NCBI GenBank assembly: GCA_028753945.1
Contig: JAPNXP010000001.1
Coordinates: 6,376,501 to 6,440,500 of the forward strand
DNA: 64,000 nucleotides
Source of the DNA: Hexactinellida sp. DTS-2022
Lineage: Eukaryota; Porifera; Hexactinellida
Reading direction: 5' to 3'
The position numbers and the translations under genes were made by a program. The notes beneath the pieces were generated by a model. That model searched no databases, was not told the origin of the DNA, and worked only from the letters and a program-made list of their open reading frames with translations. Positions 22,061 through 34,262 of this stretch are shown here, piece after piece (the stretch's first letter is position 1; the number at the start of each line of letters is the position of its first letter).

Positions 22061-24850
22061 CGCTAGTGCACTAGAATTTTTTTCAATGTCAGATTTTCAA
22101 TTTTAGAATCAAATTTTTTCAATTCTTATCAAGGGTCTGAAGATGGATCATATGTTACCCCTGAGAAATTTTTGTCTCTTTCTGATACTTATTATTGGTG
22201 TTATAAGCATTCTAGGGCTGCGGTCTACGAATTTCTCCAAATTTCAGCATTAAAAGTGTTTATAAAATTCTGCACTGCCATATATTGTGTCCCAAATCGA
22301 AAAATTCGGACTCTACAGGTCAAAATATATAGGTTTACGTCAAAAAGTTCAGGAATATGTCAAAAATTAGGAAATTAGGGGCATAAAAGAAGATGAAGGC
22401 TATGCCAGTACCCGGTGATCTTATATTACTGTGGGAAATTGGACTGCAGAATAATTCTGTTATTCTTGATATTAAAGCGTAAGCTTCTTATCTATACGTA
22501 GCATTTGGTTTCAACACTTTTCCACTAATATATCATGAGTTATGACTATGGTTTTGTCTATTTTGTCATATTTTCACACCTCAAGGCCCACAAATATACA
22601 ATAATGTATTATATAACACACCAATTTGTTAATACTAAGATGGAAATAGCATTTGCGCATAAAATTAGACGTTACACGACACGATCCAATGATTATTCGA
22701 TAGGTTATGGCCATTTACCCTCAGAAGGGGGCAACAAATCTCACATTTCACACCTGTTGATATTTCAGAAACGCTTTGAGATAAAATGATTATAGCCATT
22801 AGAAAATACTGTAAATACCTGACTTTCTATACGTTTATAATACATTTTAGGACCCTAAGTGTCACAATTTTCAACATGACCATATAAATATATGGTAATG
22901 TTGATGACGAAGCAAATTTTCTAACTCTTGATCTATGGACAGCAGAGACTAGCTCTAAAATTCTATTCACATCATGATACTATTTCTTACTCATTGGATA
23001 ACCTTTTGGGATTATATTTTAATTCGAATGATGTGTTCTGATTTCAAATGCCCATATATGGTGGTGGCAGAGTGGCAATATTTTAATACGTGACAAAAAT
23101 CCAACTTCTGATCCAAATGAGATAGAGCCTGCTCTTAATTACTAAAAATAATCTAATTCAATTTCAAATGACATTATCTATTTTATGCAACTTTGGAACT
23201 CCATTTCTTCGCATTTTCAAATTCTGGACTCAGCCACTTCGACACAAATAAATACTAGTGTAGTTTGTGAAAAGTGGCTCAGCGGTAAAAAATTTCCTTC
23301 AAAAAGTAGCAAATGAATTTGTCTGAAAATTTAATAGAGTGTTGAAAACAAGTAAAATGAACTTTATTGTGGATAGATTTTTGATTCAGTGTTTTTTGTG
23401 AATTTTGGGACGCTTTTGTCACCTAATAAATAAATAAAAAACACTGAATTCTCGCGTTTCTCGTAATATATTGCCTAAAAACTGTTTTTCTAAATGTGAG
23501 AGCTAAAGTTGAGCACTCTGATTTTCAATTAGATCAGTTATGATGTTTTATGATGGAATTCTCTATAATCTAAAATCGTTATGACCCTACAAAAAATTTT
23601 TCGTGTACAAGATTGAATTAAAGGATAATTTTATAAAAGTATCGTTGAAAGCGTTTAAAATGCCTCATATGCTTTTCACTGGGTAAAGTAAGTTAATATA
23701 ACATAACTGGTGATAATAATCTTGGCTCTGTAATACATGCTTCCCATCCAATTCGAGTGCACTAGCGCTAAATCATATTGGATTGTGATTAGATACTGTA
23801 ATTTGTTTGGGAAATTATGTTATGTAAGTTATTCTCATTACTCATTAGTTATTAATTATTAGTTAATTAATAGATTAATAATTCTTAAGGGTAGCTCGTT
23901 CAGCTATATTAAAAGGTCAGCTTGTTAGCTCAAATAAATTGCAACATGTGGTTGGTAATTATACGCAATTAATTATTTCAGTAAATTGTATTGTAAAAAA
24001 GTAATTTATGAATTCAAAGAAATTTACGAATTCTGGATTTAATCTCTGCATAATAATAGTTTAACTGTGACTGCCTAACTGATACACGTTGTAACAGGAG
24101 AACAGATCGATCTAATCATTCAAATTTCGTGAAAATTCGGATTTAGACATGGTTTTGTATTCTCAATCGATTTCAATCAAAAAATAAAAAAAATTCAGAA
24201 TTTGTTATGATGACGTAGCATAAAGGTGTACTGCTCCACTTGACTGCCACTAGCTTTCGTATATTCGAAATGTTAAAATTTCACCGTGGAAATACCCGCA
24301 AGAAGATATTAGACTAAATAATAACTATATAGGATATTTGGTTTGGCTAATATAGAATTGTGACAGATATAACTCAAATATATGTATTTTTTCGTAATCC
24401 ATGGTCCATGAAAACAGATTTATCAATTTTTTGAAAATGACGTTACTTTCGTTTACTGATGCAGAATTGTTCAAATTTTGAGATCTGATAACTAATACGA
24501 TAGTCGTATTTGTTATTGTTTAGAAACAAAGGATTACTTACATCAAGTTACATGTTAACGGCGTTATATCGATTTATAGAGAAAGTATGTGTCATCACTT
24601 TTTGTCAAAATCCTCAGGTAAATTTTGTCAAAAATTGTGGAATATAAATATTTTATTGTGCTCTTGTTGGATTTCAAATTAATAGGTTCTACATATTATA
24701 TACAAAGAACTACAGGGTAAGCTATTTTCCTGAAATCACACCGGCAGTCTACGGTTAAAGGTGAGAATAAGACGGTTTAATTCATATAGAATATGATCTA
24801 ATAGTAGAACGGGATTAAAATTCATGGGATGCGTAGAAAGATTAATTTAA
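22061..24850. other. Long stretch with no recognisable gene
   Basis: About 2.8 kb of AT-rich sequence with stops in all frames. The longest open frame is 84 codons and has no motif. I see no terminal repeats, tRNA or bounded element. It may hold very old repeats or regulatory DNA. Confidence 0.5.
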
Positions 24851-26059
24851 CGAGCCCTTCGGTCTCGGTCGCTTCGCGACTTTGTTCGTCATGTTAGACA
24901 CTACGCAGCACAATTAATTAACGGCCGCTTCGCGGCCTTAGTCTGCTCAAATTAAACCTGTGACTTGTAAATTACACGTGCTCAATTCAGTATGCTGTTA
25001 TTTGGGACCCCAGTATGTCAATATATTAATTAATTAATCCATTCATGTTATTTTCTAACCATGATTTACTGCATAGTAAATGTTTGTAAATAGTTGAATT
25101 ACTTTGATATGTAATATTATGCTTATGTGATTGACGTAAGCTAAATACATCATGAATAGAAATAAACTGATTGAAGCCAAACTGGATTAATCAAGTATGC
25201 AATTTCGGAAATAATGTAGGTGAAGATTAAATCGTCAAACCTCAATATGTGCAATGACGCAGCAATTGTAAATTACATTTTTGTAAGTGCCTGGCTCAGA
25301 TTAAATGCGAAAATTACAAAAATTTCTAGAGTCATGCAATACATTCTGTTTTATAATGTGACAAAATTATTTGACGATTGAATCAAAAATGTAATAGCTA
25401 TATGCAAATTAGTTCCTACGTGACGTCACAATCCCATAAATCGGTATACGTGTGTCTCATTGTATGTTGTTTTATCATCTAAAATTGTGGGCGAATCGAA
25501 TATAAACTGAAAGAGTTATTCCCAAATATGTGCGTTTATGACGTCACAATCCCGTTATTTCGCTTAGAAAGCCAATATATCGTTGTCAGCATGTAAATTA
25601 CCCCAGCATGCCTATTTTCAGTTTTCTAGGACTCGTAGTCTTTCCTATTAATTCTGGACAAACACACACACACACAACACACTTGCACTTTGCTATACCT
25701 GTGTTGGTACGATACACTATTTATGGTTGATAGGTTGATTACTAATTAATTAACTGTGTCACAATCAGAAGAAAAATAGGAATTCGTGAACTGCTATCAG
25801 GTGTAGAAATTTAGTGTAGGTCTAATGATTTGAATTTTCTACAGATCGGAGCAAAATTGGGAAGCTAGTACAAAATATCTGTTTTTCGCAATTGTGACGT
25901 CATAATCCCGTTATTTTGTTTCAAAAACCAATAGATCGTTGTCGCAGTACAAAATTACCCCTGCATACAAATTTTCAGCTTTCTAGGACTCGTAGTCTTT
26001 CCAATTAATTCTGGACAAACAAACAAACTCACACACAAACAACAATTGCGCTTTTAATA
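24851..26059 (-). mobile_element. Helitron-like pieces, two 5' ends
   Basis: A minus-strand 3' terminus at 24851 (GACCGAAGGGCTCG-T) is followed at higher coordinates by two 5'-end-like segments. One ends near 25690 and the other near 26059; both carry a GTGTGTTTGTCCAGAATTAA-type block followed by GGAAAGACTACGAGTCCTAG. The second 5' end (TATTAAAAGCGCAATTG) is cut by the pogo-like element at 26060. Exact boundaries are unresolved. Confidence 0.5.
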
Positions 26060-26674
26060 CAGTGGAAGCCGCTTAATCGGGACGCCTCGGGAGTAGGAAT
26101 TTAGTCCCGTTTATCCGGTTCTCCCGATTAACCGATATACTTTATACTATTTGATACGAATTGGTTTCCAACAGTGTTGTAAATCAAATCAAATATTTGA
26201 AATATTTGAATTGATTTGATTTGATTTGATTTAAGAGAATTTGAATCCTCAAATGATTTGATTTGATTTGATTTGAAAATATTTGAATTCTCAAATGATT
26301 TGATTTGATTTGATTTGAAATTATTTCAAATCATTTTCAAATCATATTCTTTAATTCATTTTCAAATCCTTTCCAAATTGCGTTAATATAATTTCACGTC
26401 ATTTTCAATTCAATTTCATATATATATAAGTTCATTTTCAAATTTTCTATACGTTTCGACAGTGATTCGGAAATGATTTGAAAGTTTCAAATATTTCAAA
26501 TATTTGATTTGATTTAATTTGAAATGATTTGAAATCTCAAATGATTTGATTTGAAATAATTTTAATCTAAAATGATTTGATTTGAAAAAAAAAAATGATT
26601 TATTTAGAACACTGAGTTACTTTCCAAAGCCTCGTCCGTAATAACCGAATTTCCCGATTAAGCGGCTTCCACTG
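26060..26674. mobile_element. pogo-like MITE (CAGTGGAAGCCGCTTAATCG)
   Basis: Ends of 20 or more matching bases are flanked by TA (26058-26059 and 26675-26676). Inside, at 26172-26614, lies a second element with ends CAGTGTTGTAAATCAAATC and the complement of CAGTGTTCTAAATAAATCA, filled with TTTGA repeats. A relative of the inner element begins at 63927. Confidence 0.8.
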
Positions 26675-27064
26675 TACTGCATTATTTTAAAATTTAGACA
26701 GGATCATTAGATGGCAGCCACAAAGAGTCCTTATTTTAAAATATTGAATACCTTGCTCTGAACTTTTAATGGATACTTAGAAATTAAGTTAGAATCTATA
26801 CAGTCCAAAAATGCCATAAAACTGAATTGTGGCCAAAGACTCGATTCTACAAAATTTCTTTGGCCTATTTAGCAAAAATTAGTGTTGAAGTATTCTTTTC
26901 TGATTTAGAGCGAAGCTATTTCTTCATGCTTGGAAAGTCTGGAGAATTTGACTTTACAATGTTGGTGAAAAAGCCAGCGTACCTATAATTATTTTTTTAA
27001 TTTTAATCACTATACATAATTAAATATCATTCTCTTCAAAAATGTACAAACCGAAACTACCAAT

Positions 27065-30000
27065 TTATTTCTCAATCTGTTTTATACGCGTAAGAGGAGG
27101 ATTCTTACTAAAAATAAATTCTGGATTTTTGTACAATAAAATCGGTATTTGAGTTTTAACTTTGACAGTATTTAAACTGCAATTAAATCCAAGAAACTGA
27201 TACGTTCCTTCTAGTCCCCTATAAGCCCAAGTTGCCAGCACGCCTTTAGAATGTATTAGGTAGCCGAGACTCCCTCCAATCTGTTCCAAATAGTAGCTAA
27301 ACCAGACCCCCGCCATCTCCTTGTACCACTCAGTCTTGTCGCCGTGGTTAATGCTTTGAGCAGCAAATGTACTAGCGAGATCTCTTGTTTTAAACTTACT
27401 CGTAATAGAAAGTGATTTTCTTGCCCATTCAGAGAATAACTCCCATACAATCGGGTTCGGATATAGAGCACGAGAACTAATAGGTTGAGCCAGTAGTAAA
27501 CTCTCTCGGAATTCTTTTGTAAGTTTCAAATAATCTCTGTAATTAGGCGGGAAAGTTAAGGGTGGCTCTAGACTTATTCCCCCAATCCTTCCTTCTTTCC
27601 ACTTATAGGAGTCCTTACATTTTTCCAATGCACCGTTGAGGGCAGTATAGAAATGATTGGATAACATGACGTCATCTTGTAATAATAGAAATGGCGAATA
27701 ACCATTCATGAGTTCGTCTGCTTCTAGCCATAAGTTTATTTGGTTTAAGTGTTCATCTTTCAGTGAAACCTTTTTGTGTCCATATTTCCAACGGAATCTC
27801 AATACAACTTTGAGAGTTTCCAAGTCGTAGAGTCCTGAATTACCTTTGTTTACACTAATAATCAAATCAACAACATTGTTATAAGGTATTTCATTAATAG
27901 TATTGAGTAATCTAGCTAAAGATTTTGGTTTATTTTCCGTAATAATTATCAAAGTTAGAGACGAAGATTTTCGGAACGATTCAATTTCTTGATTATTTAG
28001 AATATTACTTAAGGTAATGTTAAAGTCATCTCCGAATGTGTTGACTTCTTCGGTTGAAAGAACTGTTTCACTTTGTTTATCATAAATGAAAATTTCAGCT
28101 TTAGAAGTAGAAAGATAATTTGTCTTGTATGTGGAGCACAAAATTGAAGAGTGACTGACTTTAACTCCGTAAATATTATTATTCCAGATAGTTTCGTAGG
28201 GATCTGCATTCATTCCTAGAGAACATATAACAGTATGAGCATGTGTTACTTTTGTTGGGGGGCTAGCGGAGCTTTTGTACATGGACTTTTTGTCCGAGAA
28301 TTTTCGTCCCCTGACTTTCACCACATAACTTTCGTCACAAGATTTCGAACATTAACATTTGGTATTGTGGGAAACTTATAAATTAGCGCTACGTATTTAA
28401 TAATCCCTTCGACGACTAGGTAAATTAAATTGAAACTGAAAGTAAATTCACTTTCAATTGAAACTGAAAGTGGGATTTTTCTATTTATGCCTTTTACCCC
28501 GTGTGCAACGAAGGGATTATATATTATATAATTATATAACTTATATAACATTAATTAAAATTAAAAAACGATTGAAAGGTGAAATTAAACATTTTGACAA
28601 TTTAAAATTCGAGCAGCCAAACAATCTTAATGAAAACAAACAGCTAAAACTATTGACTTCAATATATAATTATTACTATTTCAACTGAACATTCATTAAC
28701 ATTTGCAACATGCACCAGAGTGGACCAAGGTCGATGGTCATGGGTCATGGGTCAGATGGGTCACCTAAATTGATGGGTCATGGGCATAGGCGTCGTAAAT
28801 GCAATGGTCAATCCTTTGGGCCGCCCGGAAATTCCGGGTAATGTCCGGGTAAACTCCGGGTATAGTATTAGTAGCATAGGGGCAACCCTTCCGGGCACCC
28901 GGGCGGGTTACGACGCCTATGGTCATGGGTCACGGCTCTGTGACCCATGAGTCATGACCCATTTGAAATTTTGATGTTCGTCCAGTTATAGTACGAATCA
29001 AATTAACCCAGAAACATTACAGGGTATTTCTTTGGTAATAGAAGTCTACTAAAATTAATTGATTGACAAGCATCATACATTTACAGTCGGATTGCGTTAA
29101 ATAATGTTTAGATATTAAAAATTATATATTTAAAAAGGTCAATGGGTACACGATGGGTCAAAGCGTTACTTGATGGGTCAATGGGTCACTCGATGAGTCA
29201 TGGGTCAATGGGTCATGTGTCACAAATGCGATGGGTCAGATGGGTCATGGGTCACCAATGTTGACCCATGGTCCACTCTGACATGCACTTCTACTCACAT
29301 TGAATTAATCAAGACTAAAGATAAAGCGACACTCCAAGGGATTGCTTATATTTTGAGCAAGTCATCAGTAGATGTTCAATAGTGAGTATGTGAAAAGCGA
29401 GGGGAATGTAAAGCACGTTTGCATATAAAAAATAAAGTTGTAATTATCCATTCAAGTCATACGCATGTGTCAGATCCTGCACGCACTGAAATGATATGAG
29501 GATACAATCAATAACGTTCATTAAACTCCGAAGTAAATACTAGGGCCATACTGATAAATGGAAATCAACAAATGAGCTCGTCAAGTATAGAACAACTACC
29601 TAAATTGACCTCTGTGAAGAGTACCATTCGTAAGAGTGTTTCGAAAATCCAACATGGCTGCCGAAATACAAATCCCACAAAAATACAAAATAACATCAAA
29701 GATGAGGCTTATGATTCAGATTATGGTTATAACAATCTGATGATAATTTTCTGCTTCTGCTTCCAAATTGTTTTCGATTTTCAAAATAATCAAATACGCA
29801 CCTGGTTTGCTGACGGAATAATAAAGCTAAAGGTTGATCCGGAATATTTCCAGTAGTTGCAGTTATTCCTAGATGTTTTTCCACCTTCCCCAAATATATG
29901 GAGGAAAACTCAAATGAGGTATTGATAGGGTGACCATTGTCCAATTTTTAGCCAGGACAGTCCAGTTTTTTAACAATTATTGTGCAATGTCCAGTAATTT

Positions 30001-31921
30001 TCTAGATTGTATAAGTTTTTTTTGAAGTTTTTTTTATTATCATCCAATTGTCTCCTATTCGTTCGCATTAAACGAATAGTGTCCAGTTTTTATAACCTGT
30101 GTCCAGGATTGTCCCGGATTTTTGTCGAAATTTTGAAAAATGTCCAGGTTTTGGCCCAAAATCTTCTGGTCACCCTAAGTATTGACTATCTAGACACAAA
30201 CTTAATTGTATATGTGTGTGTATGTTCCGAGTTGATTGAAGAAACTGGACTGTTTCGAAATCTGATTTTTGGCATATACGGGTAACTTTTGGCACCCCAC
30301 CAACAACTTGAGGTATCCACTCAAAATTTCTCACACTTCGCCAAGTTATGAAGTTATCCATGACCTAAGTAGACGAATCAGTCAATTTCCCATCATAAAT
30401 TGGAACATGTATCGGCAAAGAAAATCTTGGTCGCATCACAAATAATATTGAAGGATGGCACCATAGGCGCCAAGTTTGGGGTTTGGGGGTGGGCCGGCCC
30501 CCCCAATGATTTTGATTGGGGGGGGGGATTTTTTGGAATGATGCAACATTCCAAAAAATTCCGAATAGTCACTCGAGTAGTGTGAAAAGTAAACAATAGA
30601 TCAAAAAAGCTCTCTATTTGAGGGAAGCTATTTCTTAGTACTCACTATATCGACATTAACATCGCACGAAAGGGTATTATGGATAAATCTAACATGCCAA
30701 AGTACTGTTTCCATTTCCAGGGGAACCTTAGCCTTAAGTCATTTCCAAATGGATCCATTCTGGGGACGAAAGTTCCGTGGGACAAAGTTCCACAATTTCC
30801 TTGGTTTTTGTATTAACCAGAGTACATTGTACATCTAGCAGATACTGACTACAGTCGACTCCACTTAAAAGGGTATATTTTATACGAGGGTAGTTTGACC
30901 CAATTAATCGGAGAAACAAATAAAACGATGTTTTTCTATTGAGGGCGTCTAAAGTTAGCTACTTTGAATATCAAGGAGATAGCTTACAGTATATAATCTT
31001 ACCAGTAGAGTATCCCAACTTGAATACTTGATGAACCAATGAAATTGTTGCTGTAGCATCAATAACCTCTATTTCATTGTGGAATGCATAGTCCACCATA
31101 TACGAATCCAGGAACTGTCGTCCTATCATTAAATCAGGAAATTCCGTCCAATCAAATGAGTCAATTGTGAATATAGTATAGTCTTTCGCAAATGGTTTGT
31201 TTGGCTGTGCGATTTTCTTAAGTTCCTTCACTTCTATTTCATCTTTTATAATTATATCCGGTACTACATTAAATCTGTGTCCAATAACGAGCAATTTGCT
31301 TCTCAATACTCCAAACTGCATAGCATTTAATATTGTGCTCACAGTTTGAATCAGTGTTGTATCATAAATGTTGTCTGCATTCGCATACATGTAAAATGGT
31401 GTGTTGAACCTCTCCATTACTTCCAAGGTCAAATCCTTAAGCAATGGTACTTTAAACGGAGCTCTGATCATCTCAGGAAGTGTATGAACATGCGAGTACC
31501 TAGTGCCTATAATCTCCAGCCAGTATGAACATCTAGTGTAAATCACAAAATTTATTTTCGCTTTTAATTCTGGGAAATTCGAAGTTTGTAAAAAATTCAT
31601 TTGTGCTAGCCGTCTATAACTTTCTCTTTCATCTATATCTTCACCTGATACAGACACAAATGTAACGAATAGTGTTATTAGTTTAACATTGACCTCATTG
31701 TTAAGCAAACTAAATTTGAGGGTGCTCTTGATTTTCTCATGCCATTTATCAGTATAACTCACAGGTTTGGTTATTGTTGTTGGTTGCTCTATGTTGTTTC
31801 TTATAACTGTTTTATACAGTATATACTTGAGTACAAAAATAAGAATAAGAATAAGGAAAGACAACTTCATAAACCTTTTGGGATTCATTCTTCCACTATT
31901 AAACTTTCCTAGCATATACAA
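27065..31921 (-). CDS. Two-domain type II membrane glycosyltransferase, two exons
   Basis: Exon 1 is 31003-31921 and exon 2 is 27065-28215. The donor TACTCTACTG|GTAAGA and acceptor TTCTCTAG|GAATG fit consensus. Phases match: 1 nt plus 2 nt make Gly, giving about 689 residues. Residues 18-36 form one membrane segment after a basic N-terminus, as in Golgi type II enzymes. Domain 1 carries YANADNIYD (179-187) and runs across the junction (ISLVHQ to WNNNIYG). Domain 2, all in exon 2, has LIIITENKPKSLARLL and the DXD-like LLLQDDV (Asp codon 27674-27676), typical of GT-A folds. No family is assigned with certainty; a GT2-like class is likely, and donor and acceptor are unknown. The apparent Met at 28324 is not a start: it lies in a MULE terminal repeat inside the intron. 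AATAAA overlaps the stop region. Confidence 0.75.
28716..29280. mobile_element. hAT-type element rich in GGGTCATGGGTC
   Basis: The ends CAGAGTGGACCA and its complement are flanked by a perfect 8-bp duplication, ACATGCAC, at 28708-28715 and 29281-29288. Tandem GGGTCATGGGTCA words fill both flanks of the interior. It is inserted in the decayed MULE. Confidence 0.85.
28785..28921. mobile_element. hAT-type MITE nested in the hAT at 28716
   Basis: The ends CATAGGCGTCGTAA and TTACGACGCCTATG are exact complements. The 8-bp sequence GTCATGGG is duplicated at 28777-28784 and 28922-28929. Length is 137 bp. Confidence 0.85.
29926..30177. mobile_element. hAT-type MITE (TAGGGTGACCA)
   Basis: The ends TAGGGTGACCA and TGGTCACCCTA are exact complements. 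The flanks GGTATTGA and AGTATTGA match at 7 of 8 positions. The interior repeats the word TGTCCAG. Confidence 0.7.
30799..30970. other. Remaining glycosyltransferase intron
   Basis: Intron sequence between the MULE remnant and exon 1. At about 30852 it contains a pogo-like end fragment, TACAGTCGACTCCACTTAA. Nothing coding is visible. Confidence 0.5.
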
Positions 31922-32012
31922 AGCTAAAAGAGAATTATTAAAGTATAAGTATCCATAAACTGAAATCTTAATCAGTTGATTGAAATACAGTATACTAATT
32001 TATACGGACACA

Positions 32013-32183
32013 CAGGGGCGTGCTGGCCATACATGGAAGGCGAGAATGCAGCCCGGACCACTCGGAAAGTTGCTTACCGTGGGCCCTACGGGTCCACGAA
32101 AAAATTTCGGGCACTTTTGGCCCGAACCAGGGCCCTTTTGGAAGATAATCCCGCCTGGGCCCCTTGGACCCAGCACGCCTCTG
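32013..32183. mobile_element. hAT-type MITE upstream of the glycosyltransferase
   Basis: The ends CAGGGGCGTGCTGG and the complement of CAGAGGCGTGCTGG are flanked by a perfect 8-bp duplication, CGGACACA, at 32005-32012 and 32184-32191. It lies only about 90 bases upstream of the first codon of the minus-strand glycosyltransferase gene, inside its likely promoter or 5' UTR. Confidence 0.85.
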
Positions 32184-32353
32184 CGGACACAGATATGGCG
32201 AGAGAGACAAGTTTTGATTGCCCTAGCCTACGTATACAAATGCAAACCAGTGGATAAAACAGGTACATCAGCGGTCATAGGTATATAGGTGCATGATAGA
32301 GGTACTAAATGCATTATTTACCTATTGGTATGACTTCTATATTTTTAGAGTTA

Positions 32354-33000
32354 CTAGCGTGCTTCAATTGCTAGGTCGCTTCGCGGCAGAACACAACCAC
32401 ACACCAACCGCTTTGCGGTTGGTGTGTGGTTTATATACTCCTAATATTGATTATAAAGCGTAAATAGGCCTAAAATAGTAGAATTTAACAATGTGAAATT
32501 TAGTGATTACGTCATCATGCGATAATGAGTAAGAATGTTGGCAATCTGGTGTGACCAACGTGTTCGCATCATTAATGTCATGTTCTATTAAATTTTCAGA
32601 TTTTATCTCTTAGAAGGCGGGAATTGTGTGCGATTAAGTGAATTTTCAGGGTTCTCGAAATGTGACAAAAACGTCACAACTTGTCGAGGTGTGAGAAATT
32701 TTGAGTGGAAACCTCAACTTGTTGGCGGGTGCCAAAAGTTACCCCAATCAGTGGCGGCGCCAGGGGGGGGCCAGGCGGGCCCCTTTAATTTTATGTGCCC
32801 CCTCTGAGGGGGGCACAAAGGTATGATATTGAGTTATGTATAGGCTGAAATATATATTTCCAACACTGGCGGAGAGTTAATTAAATTTGTGCCCTTCCTA
32901 ATATTTTTCAGCCCCCCCCTGTGCCCCCCCAGAGCTGGAATCCTGGCGCCGCTACTGACCTCAATATGCCAAAAATCACATTTGGAAACCGTCCACTTTC
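32354..33000 (-). mobile_element. Helitron fragment with MITE inside
   Basis: On the minus strand it ends GCACGCTAG-T after the same ACACACCAACCGC hairpin and body as the Helitron at 21225-21741. The 5' end is missing: after GGAAACCGTCCACTTTC it joins the repeat that starts at 33001. A hAT MITE interrupts it at 32749-32957. Confidence 0.65.
32749..32957. mobile_element. hAT-type MITE (CAGTGGCGGCGCCAGG)
   Basis: The ends CAGTGGCGGCGCCAGG and CTGGCGCCGCTACTG are complements with one mismatch. The flanks ACCCCAAT (32741-32748) and ACCTCAAT (32958-32965) match at 7 of 8 positions. Confidence 0.8.
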
Positions 33001-33398
33001 ACTTATTCTATAATCTGGGAAGTCAATTGTATATGTAAAATGGACACACATGTAGACACAGCAATTAGCCTTCAAACTGGAATTAATGTCCAAATATTCT
33101 ATATTATCTGAGAAGGAAACCAAATTTGACCAAATTTTTATGACAAAATCCGGGATATCGCATTACGTGTTATGACATTAACCGAGTTTTTAGTACTATT
33201 AGAAGTGTAGAAAATGTTTTGGATTTGAACTTTTTTTTAATAATAAACGGGTACGTATTTCTTTTAAACGGATGATATTAAGCGGATCTACTGTATCTAT
33301 AAATACTATTAGTTTTTTCGCGGAGCGTTCTAGCAAGCGAAGCGAGTTAGTATAATGTAAACTGTAATAATTATCCGGAAATGTCAGCAGATTTATTA
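33001..33398. repeat. Repeat copy 2 of 4036-4440
   Basis: Close match to 4036-4440 in the same orientation, including the Helitron-like terminal stem ending GAGTTAGT near 33352. Together with 34263-34352 and 42371-42905 it forms the second copy of the 4036-5060 segment. Confidence 0.75.
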
Positions 33399-34262
33399 AG
33401 GAGATACAATGGCAGATTTTTACAAATATACCTAATTACCATTTTTCCTGTATTAGCATTTCCAAATATACTTTGACATGCCAGGTTTCCGATTCTGAAA
33501 GAAAAATTCGAAATTTGTCACTATTATGACCTTTTTGACCTCACCAAAGGTCAAAATCATCTTCGCATTAAATAATATGGCCACATAGCGGTAAATAATT
33601 GTAAATTCAAAACGATAAATTTAGTTTAACCACTCCTAGCTATACTTTGACATGCTATCTATCCAAATCCAAAAGAAAAATTTGATTCGGACATTTTTTT
33701 AACCTTTTTGACATCACCAAAGGTCAATATCACCGTCATTTTGTACATATACATTCCGTTTGATTTTTCCGGGGAGTGACCTTTGTATAGCTCGCATATC
33801 TCAAAAAGTATAAGTCGTAGAGAAAAAATTATCCCTCAAAAATGATCCTTGTCAGTTGTAAACTTGGGATTTTGCCGTGTCGATTTTCAACTTTAATACA
33901 AAGTTTTAGAGTTAATAATTTTATAATGCCAAATTTCTGATAAAATCGAGTGATTATTTGAAAATCTATATAAAAAAAGAATCAAATCGAGATCGAAAAT
34001 TCTGTGTGGCAAAATCCCTTGTACTAATGTAGTAGAGTTAAACTTGCACTATAATAGAACTTGCGCCAAATAGAGTAAATAGCTAGAACTTTTATTGACT
34101 AGTATGGATTCACTATTAGGCTATTTTACAACTATCAATATATAATTCAAATTTTCATTTTAGAGAATTGTGATAATACTGTTATTTGTTCCTACAAAAA
34201 AGTCATGTCTAAAAACGCAATAATAATTGGGGGTTATCGGGTGTCGAAAATCCACCATTGTA
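33399..34262. mobile_element. piggyBac-like non-autonomous element
   Basis: The ends GGAGATACAATGG and CCATTGTATCTCC are exact complements. The left flank is TTAA and the right flank CTAA. The related locus at 4433-4445 reads uninterrupted TTATTAAGTGATTAG, so this is an insertion at TTAA with one later change. The interior has repeated CTTTGACATGC blocks, related to 58400-58600, and no ORF. Confidence 0.6.

Larger units (their letters stand above)
28262..30798 (+). mobile_element. Decayed MULE in the glycosyltransferase intron
   Basis: The left end GGCTAGCGGAGCTTTTGTAC and a right end ending in GGGACAAAGTTCCACAATTT align with the ends of the MULE at 13411. Interior fragments match its transposase: KATLQGIAYILSKSSVDVQ (29318), SSSIEQLPKLTSVKSTIRK (29572), TWFADGI (about 29810) and NNIEGWH (about 30437). 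It contains hAT elements at 28716-29280 and 29926-30177 and a Helitron fragment at 30180-30360. No 9-bp TSD survives. Confidence 0.75.

Noticed and set aside
22061-24850. Hidden gene in the 2.8-kb unannotated stretch
   Set aside because: No frame shows coding bias, motif or conserved splice pattern. I found nothing to support a call.
28216-28324. N-terminal 37 codons of the ORF 27065-28324 as real protein
   Set aside because: This stretch is intron sequence plus MULE terminal repeat. A good splice acceptor at 28216-28217 with matching phase gives a better start for exon 2.
31976-32288. Overlapping ORFs of 93 and 102 codons upstream of the glycosyltransferase
   Set aside because: They are open because of the GC-rich hAT MITE at 32013-32183, and are open in several frames at once.
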